Source: Eriocheir sinensis (lineage: Eukaryota > Arthropoda > Malacostraca > Decapoda > Varunidae). Taken from it: DNA of 64,000 nucleotides. The stretch covers positions 962,440 through 1,026,439 of the forward strand of contig NC_066571.1 of the NCBI RefSeq assembly GCF_024679095.1, written 5' to 3'. Positions within the stretch are counted from its first letter, which is position 1, and every line of letters starts with the position of its first letter. Position numbers and translations under genes: made by a program. The notes beneath the pieces were generated by a model. It was not told the origin of the DNA and did no database searches. It saw nothing but the letters and a program-made list of their open reading frames with translations. Below are positions 49,513 through 61,436 of this stretch, one piece after another.

Positions 49513-52426
49513 GGAGGAGTAATGGGAACAATGGGAGGAGTAATTGGAGAGGACATCTAGCTAATAATACAACCAGGCAGCTCAGAAGTAATTATAGGGG
49601 AGTAACAGAGGGCGGGCTAAGAGGTTTCTTTACTAACAGCAGGAGCCTCAGAAACAAGATAGACTTACTAAGGGGTGAAGCTTGTTCAGAAAATTTTGAC
49701 ACAATAGCGATCACTGAGACATGGATAGACACTGCCAATAGAAATTTTAGATCGGAATTTGAAATAACGGGTTATCAGATGTTTCACAAAGACAGAAGGG
49801 GCAGAAAGGGAGCTGGTGTTGCGCTATATGTTAAAGACTCACTGAAATGTTTAGTTAACAATTCAGTCAAAACTAACATGGATTCAGGATCAGTTTGGGT
49901 GGACGTTTACAAAGGGAAAGAAAAACTAACTCTAGGAGTTCTGTACAGGTCACCCAACCTTAACAGGCAGGACACGAGTATATTACTACAGGAGATTGGC
50001 AGGGCGAGGAGGAGTAAAAATGTTTGCGTAATGAGGGACTTTAATTATAGGAATACAGATGGGAAGACCTAGTGGGTGACCTGGAAGCCGAGGATTTTCT
50101 TGAAATTATACAAGATAATTTCCTTAAGCAGGTAGTTACTGAGCCTACCAGAGGAGATAACATATTAGACTTAGTCCTAACTAATAATGGAAACTTGCTA
50201 CATGAGCTGGAGGTGGGCGGAGAGTTAGGAAATAGTGACCACAGAACGGTTCGTTTTAGCTTGGACTGGGCGTTAACCCGCGAACCAAACCCAGTGTTAG
50301 TGCCAGATTTTAGAAGAGCAAATTACGAGGGGCTTCGAAGACATCTTGAAGGGGTAAACTGGGATAACTAAGGGATTCATGAGGGCCAGAACTGTGGGTT
50401 GGAGAGCCAGGAGAACCAGGTAGAAATGTCTTACAATAATTTAGTTAGAGTAATAGTAGAGGGGCAAGGACAGCATATACCACAGCGAACACTTAGAAAA
50501 GAAAACAATGATCCTAAGTGGATGACTCGTGGACTAAAACACGAGATTGGGTTAAAGAAGGGAATTTATCAGAAAATAAAGAATGGTGAAACACATCTCA
50601 GGGGCCGGTATGTCGAACTATCTAGATTAGTGAAGAAAAACACCAGGATAGCAAAAAGGAACTATGAGATCAAAGTAGCAAATGAGGCGAAAAGTAATCC
50701 TAAGGGCTTCTTTCAGATGTATAGAACAAAAACAAGGGAGAAAATTGGACCGCTGAAAACAAACCCAGGGGAGCTAGTAGAAAATTACGAAAATATGAGC
50801 ACATTGATGAACGACTACTTCCTTTCAGTATTCACACAAGAGGATCGAACGACTATTACGAAAAGGGTTCAGGTGTACGAGGGCGGGGATGGCGATAAAT
50901 TGAGGGATATAATCACTACCAGGCAAGTAGTTCAGGATGAAATAGATAAGCTAAAGAAGAATAAGTCGCCAGGTCCTGACGGGATATTTCTGAGGGTATT
51001 AAAGGAATTAGGTGATGTACTCAGTGACCCACTAACCGATATCTTTAAGATGTCGGTAAATACTGGCTATGTACCCAGCCTATGGAAAGTAGCTAATGTG
51101 ACGCCGATTTTCAAAAACGGGGACAGGTCAGCTGCTTCAAACTATCGCTCAATTAGCTTAACATCGGTTATAGGCAAGATGCTGGAGTCCATAATAGCCA
51201 GGAACATTCGGGAGCACCTAGAGAAACATAGCTTAATTCACGACTCGCAGCATGGGCTCACTAAAGATAGGTCATGCCTCACCAATCTCTTGTCCTTCTA
51301 CAATAAAGTATTTGAGGCGGTAGACAGAGATGAAAATTATGATGTAATATATCTTGATTTTAGTAAAGCGTTTGACAGAGTTCCTCACCAACGACTGTTG
51401 CTTAAATTACTGGCTCACGGAGTAGAGGGTAAGGTTTTGAACTGGGTCAAGGCGTGGCTTAGCAATAGGAAGCAAAGAGTGCAAATCAATGGTAAAAGAT
51501 CTGACTGCGGATGTGTTACGAGTGGGGTCCCACAAGGTTCGGTATTAGGTCCACTTTTGTTTATTATTTATATCAATGACTTAGATACAGGAATTACTAG
51601 TGATGTTAGTAAGTTTGCAGATGATACCAAGATCGGTAGAGTAACTGAGTCGGATCACGACGCTATTATTCTCCAAGGTGAACTCAACAGATTGTATGAC
51701 TGGGTGGATAAATGGCAGATGGAGTTCAATGTTAGGAAGTGCAGTATTCTGAGTGTAGGTAGGAACAACCCCTCACATAACTATTGCTTAAACGACACTC
51801 TCATAAGCAGGTCTGGGTGCGAGAGAGATTTAGGGGTCTTAGTGAGCTCTGATGTCCGTCCAAGGGCACAATGCATTCAAGCTAGAAATAGAGCAAATAG
51901 GGTACTGGGTTTTATTTCAAGGAGCGTAAGCAACAGAAGCGCCGATGTCTTTCTCAAACTATATTTAGCATTAGTTGGACCTCATCTTGACTATGCGGTT
52001 CAGTTCTGGTCACCTTACTATAGAATGGATATCAAAATGTTAGAATCAGTGCAGAGGAGGATGACTAAGATGATTCAGGGGTTGAGAAACTTGCCATACG
52101 AGGAAAGACTCAAACAGTTAAACTTGCATTCTCTAGAAAGGCGAAGGGTGGGTGGAGACATGATAGAGGTTTATAAATGGATGAAGGGCCTTAATAAGGG
52201 GGATATTCATAAGGTTTTGTTAGTAAGAGAACCGGGTAGTACACGGAGTAATGGGTTTAAACTGGATAAATTCAGATTCAACAGAGACATAGGCAAAAAT
52301 TGGTTTACTAACAGGGTTGTGGATGAGTGGAATAGGCTTAGCAGTCATGTGGTGAGTGCCAATACAATTGTCACATTCAAAAATAGATTAGATGAATTCA
52401 TGGACAGCGATATTAGGTGGGGTTAG
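49513..52426 (+). pseudogene. LINE ORF2: APE endonuclease and reverse transcriptase
   Basis: The endonuclease part has SRSLRNKIDLL, IAITETWIDT, GVALYVKDSL, LGVLYRSPN, a mutated VMRDFNY (normally GDFN), and NSDHRTVRF. One base is lost near 50059, shifting the frame, and a TAA stops the frame at 50369-50371. From 50399 a 675-codon open frame holds the RT: KSPGPDGIFLRVLKELGD, YRSISLTSVIGKMLE, YLDFSKAFDRVP, GVPQGSVLGPLLF, KFADDTKIG and the thumb LVGPHLDYAVQFWSPY. Catalytic Asp residues are present. It ends at DSDIRWG. Targeted nicking and reverse transcription is the known family role. Confidence 0.88.
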
Positions 52427-52512
52427 ATACACGGGAGCTTAGGTTCAAAGGAGCTGCCTTGTACAGGCCTACCGGCCTCTTGCAGACTCCTACGTTCTTA
52501 TGTTCTTATGTA

Positions 52513-52929
52513 CTACCAAAAAGGTATGTGTATATTTGGGGCTAGTGGGCGGGGCTGTGCATTCAGACACCCGCCTCTCTGTGACCGCTTCATTAGAGAT
52601 GGATACGGCATTCATGGGTGCAACCTGAGGACAAAATGAAGGCACCTGCACCCGTCAATATGCAAGGGCTCGTGGAAAAAGAGAGAGTGCACCAAAAATA
52701 ATTGTGAGTTCCCACACCTTAAAGGAAGAAAAAGAACCAAAATCCAGCCTCAACAACAAACACCCCCAAGAACGCCTGTAGCTGTAGCTTCCCCAGCCAC
52801 CCCAACAAGTACAGGCACAGGCAGGCCAGGGTGGAGAGTAGATGGGGTTCCACCAGGAAAAAGAACAAATAAGGGGACTCAGAGCTCAATAATATACCTC
52901 ATGGGAATGATGAAGCCACATATGGAAAT
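52513..52929. other. LINE 5' region or linker, unassigned
   Basis: A CpG-poor sequence with proline/lysine-rich translations (TTNTPKNACSCSFPSHPN). It may be the 5' end or ORF1 remnant of the following LINE fragment. No firm feature. Confidence 0.4.
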
Positions 52930-53262
52930 ACCAAAGCCAGCTCACCCATGTGGAAGAGCAACACCCATATATTCAACTTGTCACTAATTTATACAAACAT
53001 ACAAGGTCTCTACCCAAGCAGCAACCAATGTAAAATACCCTTCCTGGAAAGACTTGCTGCGGAGACACCAACAATCCTATCTTTGTCAGAGACCCACCTT
53101 GCCCCTAAAATCCTAGACCTAGAAATTAATATTAAAGGATGTAACTCCTAAAGACAAGATAGGCAAGGCCGTACACATGGGGGAGTCGTAATCTACGTCC
53201 CTGAAGCAATCCCCTGCAAAACACTCTTGACTCACTCAAATGGAGTGTGCGACAACTATCAC
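52930..53262 (+). pseudogene. LINE APE-endonuclease fragment, plus strand
   Basis: The reading LIYTNIQGLYPSSNQCKIPF, then ETPTILSLSETHLAPKILDL, NIKGCNS, a stop, RQDRQGRTHGGVVIYVPEAI and PCKTLLTHSNGVCD. This is the N-terminal half of a LINE endonuclease (YTN, SETHL, GGVVIYV blocks). It belongs to a family different from the CR1 copies. It ends abruptly in ACGTGTGTGA repeats near 53265. Confidence 0.75.
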
Positions 53263-53289
53263 GTGTGTGAGAGTCACGTGTGTGACAAC

Positions 53290-53665
53290 TGCTACTTGTT
53301 TCTACTAATAATTCAATAAATGCGTGGTCAATATCAAGAGTCTGCCCTGGCGGTCTGTAGAAAAGTCAAATTACAATTTTGCGAGATTTATTTTTGATTT
53401 CAATGAAGACCGTGTCTACATTGGTTATAATATCTGTTTTCACGGATACTGGATGGAGAGAGTTGTGGATATAAAAGATAACGCCTCCACCCTGTCTGTT
53501 CTCTCTTTCATGACTAAAGATGGTATAACCCGGTAATCTATATTCCGCAATGAAATCTCTATTTGAAGTGTCTATCCAAGATTCTGTGACTCCGATGATG
53601 TGATAATGATTTGTAGCTGCGAGGACTTCTAAGTCTTCAAATTTGTTACGTAGGCTGCGACTTAG
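53290..53665 (-). pseudogene. LINE APE-endonuclease fragment, minus strand
   Basis: The minus-strand reading LRNKFEDLEVLAATNHYHII, then GVTESWIDTSNRDFIAEYRL, PGYTIFSHERENRQGGGVIF with YIHNSLHPVSV, NVDTVFIEIKNKSRKIVI, a stop, and LFYRPPGQTLDIDHAFIELL. The TESW, GGGV and YRPPGQ blocks define an APE endonuclease. It faces the plus-strand fragment ending at 53262, about 30 bp away. Confidence 0.8.
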
Positions 53666-53688
53666 ATACGCTCTGACAAATACAGATC

Positions 53689-54780
<1,092 letters not shown>

Positions 54781-55131
54781 TTTTTTTACATTAAACGAAG
54801 ACATAAATAGTTAATACATTAAAAAGTAAAATGTAGATATTAAACGTATAATACTTAATAAATGAGTAAATACATGGAGAGGGAGAGAGAGAGTGTGTGT
54901 ATCCTACAGGCCAGTGAAGTGATTTAGTTTTGTATATGTTTGACGACTCCTTACACTAACTATCTTGCAACACGGCAGTGATCTCTTTCTCACTATAGTG
55001 ACGCCTCACCTGCAAATGTTAGACGACGCCTTACACTAACTATCTTGCAACACGGCAGTGATCTCTTTCTCACTATAGCGACGCCTCACCTGCAAATGTT
55101 AGACGACTCCTTACACTAACTATCTTGCAAC
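54781..55131 (-). pseudogene. P-element-like relic copy 1, distal part
   Basis: The segment before the LINE insertion is homologous, with divergence, to 60090-60330. Shared words include ACATTAAAAAGTAAA, a GT-rich stretch, GGCCAGT-AAGTGA and CAGTTTTG/TAGTTTTG. It contains the left copies of the 80-bp repeat, whose minus-strand sense is the end of the transposase-like coding region. Confidence 0.55.
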
Positions 55132-55132
55132 A

Positions 55133-56120
55133 CCAGAATAAAATAATAGAGCTTTCTCTCACCAGGCAGCATCTCGAGACAAGACTGCAGGAGCAAGAAG
55201 AGAAGATGGAAGCAGGTCAGAATAAAATAATAGAGCTTTCTCGCACTGTTGCCTCCTTGCAGGAATTCATCCAGGCTAACGTTACTGTGGTGCCAAACCC
55301 TTCTCCAACCGCCCCCTTGCCCTCAGCGGTACCGTCGACACCAGCGGACAACACCACGCAACGGGAGGATGCTAGTGGCACCGACCATGATGGGTTCACC
55401 GTCGTGAATGGAGGAGCCAAACCAGCCAGACAAGCGATTTATCCTGTTCATTGCTTCAACAGGTTTGCCATTCTGGAGGAGGAGGACGAGCAGGAGAGCA
55501 CCTTCCTGGTGGGTGACTCCATGATTCGCCAGCAGGTCGTTGAGTTTTGCGGCAGAGTTCCTCGTCGAAGACGGAACTATTGCTATCCTGGTGCTGGGAT
55601 CGACGACATAACTGCTGCTCTTGAGGAGATCTCCCCCCAGGCTACTAATGATTCACTGTTCGTTATTCACACAGGTACGAACGACGTCACCACGACCCGG
55701 TCTGAGGAACTCCTGGAGAAGTACCGTAGGCTCATCCAGCAGTATAAGTCTAAATCCCCTAACATTTTGATTTCAGGAGTTCTACCACGGACTTGGGCGG
55801 AGAGCGACTTTTTCAGTAAGGCCTTCAGCCTAAACAACCGCTTACAGACTCTTTGTAGGGAGCTTGACGTGGAGTTCCTAAACGCATGGGACAATTTCTA
55901 TGGACAAAATGAGCTCTTCCACAGGGACGAATTGCACCTTTCTCCCATCGGGGCAGCCAGACTCGGAAGGCTCCTCAACGAAGCAGTGCGTGTCATCCGA
56001 GCAAAAAACGAGTCACGGCCACGTCCCTCCACCCCGCCCGTGCAAATAGACGCCGTGCATCGCAACAAACCCGTAACCGTGATTCCGCAAGTACCACCAC
56101 CTCTATTACTAAGCCTCTAG
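55133..56120 (+). CDS. LINE ORF1 protein: coiled coil and SGNH esterase
   Basis: An uninterrupted frame of about 329 residues. Residues 3-50 form a coiled coil with a heptad-like duplicated NKIIELS. A proline-rich linker covers 55-75. The SGNH hydrolase has block I FLVGDSM (Ser 131-132), block III TGTNDVTT (184-188) and block V RDELHLSP (267-274). These are the Ser, Asn and Asp/His positions of the esterase found in CR1-group ORF1 proteins, which bind RNA or membranes in ways still debated. The true start codon is uncertain, because truncation probably removed the N-terminus. It is the only intact-looking transposon ORF in the window. Its 3' end overlaps ORF2. Confidence 0.85.
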
Positions 56121-58892
56121 ATAACTTAAAAATCCTTAGTTTCAATGCGCGTAGCCTAAAAAACAAATTTGATGAACTGAGATGTCTTGCTTTAACAGAA
56201 AATTTTGACATAATTGCTATAACCGAAACATTTATCGACACCACAAATATTGATTTAAGTTCCGAATACAACATAGATGGCTACAGACTCTTCAACAAAG
56301 ATCGTGTAAACCGTAGAGGCGGTGGCGTCGCCCTTTATGTCAAAAAGCTATTTGCAACCCACTGACAAAACACCGGGAAACAGTAACGTTGAACATTTGT
56401 GCGTGCGAGTAAACATTGCAAAAGTCAATTTAAATATATCTGTCACTTACAGACCTCCCGGGCAATCACTCGATGACGACCTTGAAATGTACAGCGTCTT
56501 AAGGCAGTCACTTGATAACAGCGACCCACTGATATTAGGAGACTTTAACCTCCCCCATATCGACTGGGCGACACTGTCAGGTACAGAAGGCGAGTCACAT
56601 AGAATTATCGAATTTCTAGAAGAAAATTATCTGAGCCAAATGGTTTCTGAGCCAACTCGACAAAATAATATTCTCGACCTTGTTATAACGACCCAAGATA
56701 ACCTAGTCAGTAGTGTCACGGTAGGAGAACACCTCTGTTCTTGCGATCATAAATTAGTGCGCGTCGACATTAAAGCTCAATCATCAGTGACTGAAAATAA
56801 AGTAAAGGTGCCCAATTTCAAAAGAGCTAGCTTTGTAGAAATCCGACAAAAACTAACAGAAATACAACTATCAGATGACGGCAACGTAGAGGAAGCCTGG
56901 CTAAGCCTTAAAAATCACTTACTCACTCAGCAGAACACATTCGTCCCCTTGTGCGAGAAGCGAATTAACACTAATAAAAGCCCACCGTGGTTTAATAGCG
57001 AAATTAAACAATCAGTTAATGAGAGAAAATTGTTTTACAGGTTAAAGAAAGAACAAAGCACGCCCGAAAACATTAGACTTTATAATGATGCCAGGCGACG
57101 AGTAAAAAGACTAGTAGGTCAGGCAAAGCGTAGATATGAAGAAAATATTGCAGCCAACTGTAAAAATAATCCGAAATCTTTCTTCAGTTACATAAACAAC
57201 AGAAAGGCGATCAAAAGTGGTATTGGACCTTTAACAAACAGCGACGGTGCACTAGTGAATGACAGCCAACACATTGCAAACCTCTCAAACAATTACTTTT
57301 CCTCGGTGTTTAATACTAACAGTCTTCCTCTCGCTACCACCAACACCAGTACTATTGTAAATCTCGAGCATGCATTGCCTAATTTTGAAATAACAACCGA
57401 TGAAGTCCTTAAAGCTCTCCATTCACTTAAAACAAATAAAAGTCCTGGACCTGACAAAGTATATCCAACTCTGCTGAAAGAAACAAAGAGCGAAATACTC
57501 TCCTCCCTCACAACCGTATTCAATATGTCCTTGCGACAAGGCATCGTCCCTTCAGATTGGAAAAAGGCTAACGTGACACCGATTTTCAAGAAAGGAGACA
57601 AAAAAGTACCAGGTAATTACAGGCCCATTAGTCTAACTTCGGTTGTAGGTAAGCTACTTGAGGGCATAATTAGAGACAAAATTGTGAGTTACCTTGAAAG
57701 CCACTCATTGATTGGGGACTCACAACATGGCTTCCGAAACAAAAGATCCTGCCTATCAAACCTATTAACCTTTTATAACGACCTCTTCACTGTTTATGAC
57801 GTAACCAAATCACTGGACGTAGTCTATCTTGATTTCCAGAAAGCGTTTGATAAAGTCCCGCATCATAAATTACTTTATAAATTAAAGCAAATAGGTATTG
57901 ACGGTCAAGTAATCCAATGGATCGCGAATTGGTTGAGCAACAAACAACAAAGAGTAGTGATTGACGGATTTAACTCAGAGTGGGCGCCTGTCACTAGTGG
58001 CGTCCCTCAGGGCTCGGTCCTTGGTCCAGTGCTCTTCATTATTTACATCAACGACGTGGATGTTGGACTCAATAACCGCATTAGTAAATTTGCAGACGAC
58101 ACAAGATTGGTAACTCGGTTCTCACTGACGAAGACAGGCAAAGCCTCCAGGAGGATTTGCACAAAATTTCAACGGTCGGATAGATGGGAGATGCCCTTTA
58201 ACGTAGACAAATGCCAGGTCCTTCAAGTTGGAACGAGGAATAAAGTTCGAATACGAAATGCGCGGCGTTAAACTCAAAAGCGTTCAATGCGTCAAAGACT
58301 TGGGGTCAAAATCGCGTCAAACCTCAAATTCTCACAGCAATGCATCGATGCAGCAAATAAAGCGAACAGAATTTTGGGCTTCATTAAAAGAAACTTTGTA
58401 TTCAAGAATAAAGATGTAATACTCCCGCTCTACAACAGTTTAGCCAGACCCCACTTGGAATATGCGGTACAGTTTTGGTCCCCCTACCATGCAAAGGATA
58501 TTGCTAAATTAGAAGGTGTTCAGCGTCGGGCAACGAAAATGATCCCTTCCTTGCGCAACAAATCCTACGAAGAAAGGCTTTCTACCCTTAACATGTTCTC
58601 TCTTGAGAAACGTCGCCTCCGAGGAAAACTGATCGAATGTTTTAAAATACTTAATGGTTTCACGAATGTAGACAGATCAACATTGTTTATGATCGATGAC
58701 ACTTTGCGCACGAGGAACAATGGCGTTAAACTCAGATGTAGACAAGTAAATTCAGACTGCACCAAATTTTTCTTCACCAACGTTGTAGTGCGAGAATGGA
58801 ATAAGCTTCCACCATCAGTGGTCCAGTGTAACACGATTGACTCCTTCAAAAATAAGCTCGACCGTCACTTCCTTCAACTTAATATCAACTAG
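56080..58892 (+). pseudogene. LINE ORF2: APE endonuclease and reverse transcriptase, frameshifted
   Basis: The endonuclease begins KPLDNLKILSFNARSLKNKF, with IAITETFIDT and GGGVALYVKK. A one-base shift near 56346 follows, then VTYRPPGQSL, ILGDFNLPHIDW and CSCDHKLVRV. RT blocks are KSPGPDKVYPTLL, YRPISLTSVVGKLLEG, YLDFQKAFDKVP, GVPQGSVLGPVLF and KFADDTRLV. Between about 58130 and 58175 two compensating shifts corrupt about 15 residues. Further shifts occur near 58240 and 58308. The thumb reads LARPHLEYAVQFWSPY and the end is LDRHFLQLNIN. All catalytic motifs persist, but at least four frameshifts inactivate it. Confidence 0.87.
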
Positions 58893-59013
58893 AGTAGAAA
58901 TGCAACGTTTTGGAGTCTTCTGATTAATGTAAAATCACTTAGGTTTAAGGACAGACCACCAAGTCTGGACCATGGGGTCTGTGTGGTCTGATTTTCTATG
59001 TAAATCTATGTAA

Positions 59014-59435
59014 CACGGCAGTGATCTCTTTCTCACTATAGCGACGCCTCACCTGCAAATGTTAGACGACTCCTTACACTAACTATCTTGCAACACGGCA
59101 GTGATCTCTTTCTCACTATAGCGACGCCTCACCTGCAAATGTTTGACGACGCCTTACACTAACTATCTTGCAACACGGCAGTGATCTCTTTCTCACTATA
59201 GCGACGCCTCACCTGCAAATGCAAATAATTTTCAACAACTGCTTTAGTAAATAAGTGTAAGTGATTTACATGGGGCTCTGTGTCATACACAAGTCCACAT
59301 AGATTGGAGAATATGTCTTTACTGATGCAAGTCTGTAATACTCCACTTCCCACGTTATGGAAGTGCACTCTCCCCAGTGTGAAATGTGGGGCTTTTCCAT
59401 GGGCCATAATCTCTCAAAAAAAGCATTTCACTTGT

Positions 59436-59520
<85 letters not shown>

Positions 59521-59905
59521 CTATATTGATAACGTCGTCGATTGGATATATTAGTCTCCCTCTGCTTTTAAGACTGAAAAGGGAGTTGATGGGGGACGCA
59601 GTGACGTATCTCAAGGTTAGAGCGTCAATAAAGGCCTGGCAAGGCAAAGCTTTTCCTAGACTGTGCATGACGAGGCCGCAATGTAGGCAACAATTTTGTT
59701 GGAACACTTTGCTAGGTGTGAAGCACTTGGATTCTGCAGGTGCTATAGTTGTTTTGGGCTCTGGCTTTACATCATTACACCCGCAAGATGCATTTAGTAT
59801 TGGTACAGAGGCGGTTAACATCATCAATATTTAGCATGACGTTATGCAGCTTCTTAGAGGCAGCCGAAAACTGTCTAACTGTGGGGTTATTATTGCATCT
59901 TCCTA
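59014..59905 (-). pseudogene. P-element-like transposase relic copy 1, main part
   Basis: Minus-strand pieces in order are CNNNPTVRQFSAASKKL (about 59890), FTPSKVFQQNCCLHCGLVMH then SLGKALPCQAFIDALTLRYV (59730-59620), an embedded (TA)n, and FSNLCGLVYDTEPHVNHLHL with FTKAVVENYLHLQVRRRYSE and KEITAVLQDS (59330-59160). The order matches copy 2. NNP..RQ..AA.KKL, a C..AL finger-like segment and a terminal F.KAV.ENYL.L helix are what I recall of P-element/THAP transposases. Family assignment is tentative. Confidence 0.5.
59440..59519. repeat. (TA)n microsatellite
   Basis: A perfect TA run of 40 units inside the P-like relic. Confidence 0.98.
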
Positions 59906-60169
59906 TATGACTTTCTCTCCTAAAAAAAAAAAAAAAAGATCAATGTGATCTTGACTTAATTTATACGTCATCAAAAACTTAAGTGTTGAACCATTAGATG
60001 CAATTAAGTTTTCATGTAGAATCTGAAAACTCCGTATACAAATAAGGAATCCAAGAAAGCCTGTTTTTCGATACGACCTTTATTTAAGATAGATATGAAA
60101 TACATTAAAAAGTAAAGTATACATCCGAGAATTATAATAATTGATTTAAATGTCACACGGAGATTGGGA

Positions 60170-60200
60170 AAGTGTGTGTGTGTGGGTTTGTGTGTGAGTT

Positions 60201-60268
<68 letters not shown>
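60170..60268. repeat. (GT)n microsatellite
   Basis: A GT run with GGTTTG and AGTTTG interruptions at its left end. The matching point of copy 1 (54885-54900) has only a short GA/GT tract, so it expanded after the duplication. Confidence 0.96.
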
Positions 60269-60269
<1 letters not shown>

Positions 60270-60270
<1 letters not shown>

Positions 60271-61000
60271 CTTCTGGCCAGTAAAGTGAATCAGTTTTGT
60301 GTATATTGGCAACTCCTTACTCTAACTCCGTCCTGCAACATGGCAGTGATCTGCTTCCCAGTGTAGAGACAACTCACCTGCAAATATTTTTCGTCAACTG
60401 CCTTAGTTAACAAGTGCAAGTGATTTACATGGGGCTGTAAGATATATTGACCTTCTTTTGCTTCTAAGAATGGTAATGGTGTGGATGGAGGAGGCAGTGG
60501 GGTCTCTCAAGGTTCAAGCGTCAATACAGGCCTCGCTATGAAAAGATTTTCCAAGACTGCGCACGACGAAGCCGGCAATGTAGGCAACAATTTTGTTGAA
60601 TTACTCTGATAGGTGTGAAGCACTGGGAATGTACACGTAACCATTTTCCTCTGTATTATCTGCATGTGCCATAGTTGTTTCACATTTAACTCCGCTTTTG
60701 ACGACAGAAGTGTTTATAATCTTTAGAGAATGGTGAGTCGCTGCATCATTACACTGGCATGGTACAGTTACTATTGGTACAGATTCCGCGGGAGGCAGTT
60801 ACCACCAGCAATATCTAGCGTATCACTGTGCACCAGTAACTTCTTATAGGCGGCAGAAAGCTGTCTAGCTGCGGGATTATTGTTGCCTCCTTCCACATGC
60901 CTTACTTTCCCAAAAGAAGTCTTGCTCTGCAACCATAAGTAGCGCAGAAGACAGGGATCTTTCTTCCTTTTTTTCTTCACACACGATGACACGTCCATCC
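60270..61000 (-). pseudogene. P-element-like transposase relic copy 2
   Basis: Minus-strand order: KTSFGKVRHVEGGNNNPAAR with QLSAAYKKLLVHSD and IAGGNC (60930-60790), then FNKIVAYIAGFVVRSLGKSF and HSEACIDA-TL (60600-60510), then HVNHLHLLTKAVDEKYLQVS-type sequence (about 60430-60370). NNP..RQL.AAYKKLLVHSD and YIAGFVVR.LGK...C..A are distinctive. I recall both from P-element-like (THAP) transposases. Catalytic residues could not be assigned. Stops and shifts make it a relic. Confidence 0.55.
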
Positions 61001-61436
61001 AGTTGGCTCGTTGTATGCTGAATGAATGAATAAAGGAAGGAAGAGAGCAGCCAGGGTTGGATCAGGTTTGGTGCATGGTCAGATCAGGGCTGGGTAAGGG
61101 AGCGGCGGCTGCCACCTGTTTTCTGCCAATCCCAAGATGGCCGCCGGCCGACCAGAATGATCTCACTTTTTTCCGCTCCTCGGGCTCTCCTCCTACCTTA
61201 CGTCCATGCATTCAACAGTTATTTTTTTTTTTTTTTACTATTTCGTGATATTTCTAATATCTCTCGTTATTTACATACGGTAAATCGCTAAAACTTGCAG
61301 AGTCAGATGTCTTTTAATGTACCTGAAATGAGAGCTTCGCCATACCGAACACTCACCCCCTTCTTGGGGACCGCCAGGTCGGGCAGACGAGACACGAGCT
61401 CGTCGAGCCAGGTTCGGTGTTAATCTCCGGCGGGCT
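61001..61436. other. Unassigned stretch before the RTE relic
   Basis: Holds GATGGCCGCCGGCC (61135) and a poly-T run (61219-61236). The right end (61340-61436, CTTGGGGACCGCCAGGTC) may be the RTE 5' UTR. No gene was recognised. Confidence 0.4.

Larger units (their letters stand above)
49345..52512 (+). mobile_element. CR1-like LINE, nearly complete ORF2, 5'-truncated
   Basis: Carries the end of ORF1, all of ORF2 (endonuclease and RT) and a TTCTTATG tail (52494-52512). Only the beginning of ORF1 is missing. It is the reference copy for the fragments at 23371 and 24933. ORF1 and ORF2 are in different frames. It has one deletion, one stop and one motif mutation, so it is dead but relatively young. 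Confidence 0.9.
55132..59013 (+). mobile_element. Second CR1-group LINE with SGNH ORF1, inserted in the 80-bp repeat
   Basis: A 3.88-kb insertion lies between TTGCAACA (55131) and TAACACGG (59011). It has ORF1, an overlapping ORF2 in another frame, a 3' UTR and a tail made of TCTATGTAAA repeats (58996-59011). Its proteins are clearly related to, but distinct from, those of the 49-52 kb LINE. A duplicated CAGAATAAAATAATAGAG lies at 55133 and 55216. Confidence 0.88.
54937..59220. repeat. 80-bp tandem repeat interrupted by a LINE
   Basis: Units start CACGGCAGTGATCTC at 54971 and 55051 (left) and at 59014, 59094 and 59174 (right), exactly 80 bp apart. They contain CTCACTATAGCGACGCCTC and GACTCCTTACACTAAC. 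On the minus strand the unit corresponds to the EKEITAVLQDS end of the P-like transposase. The array therefore arose from coding sequence, and a LINE then split it. Confidence 0.92.
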
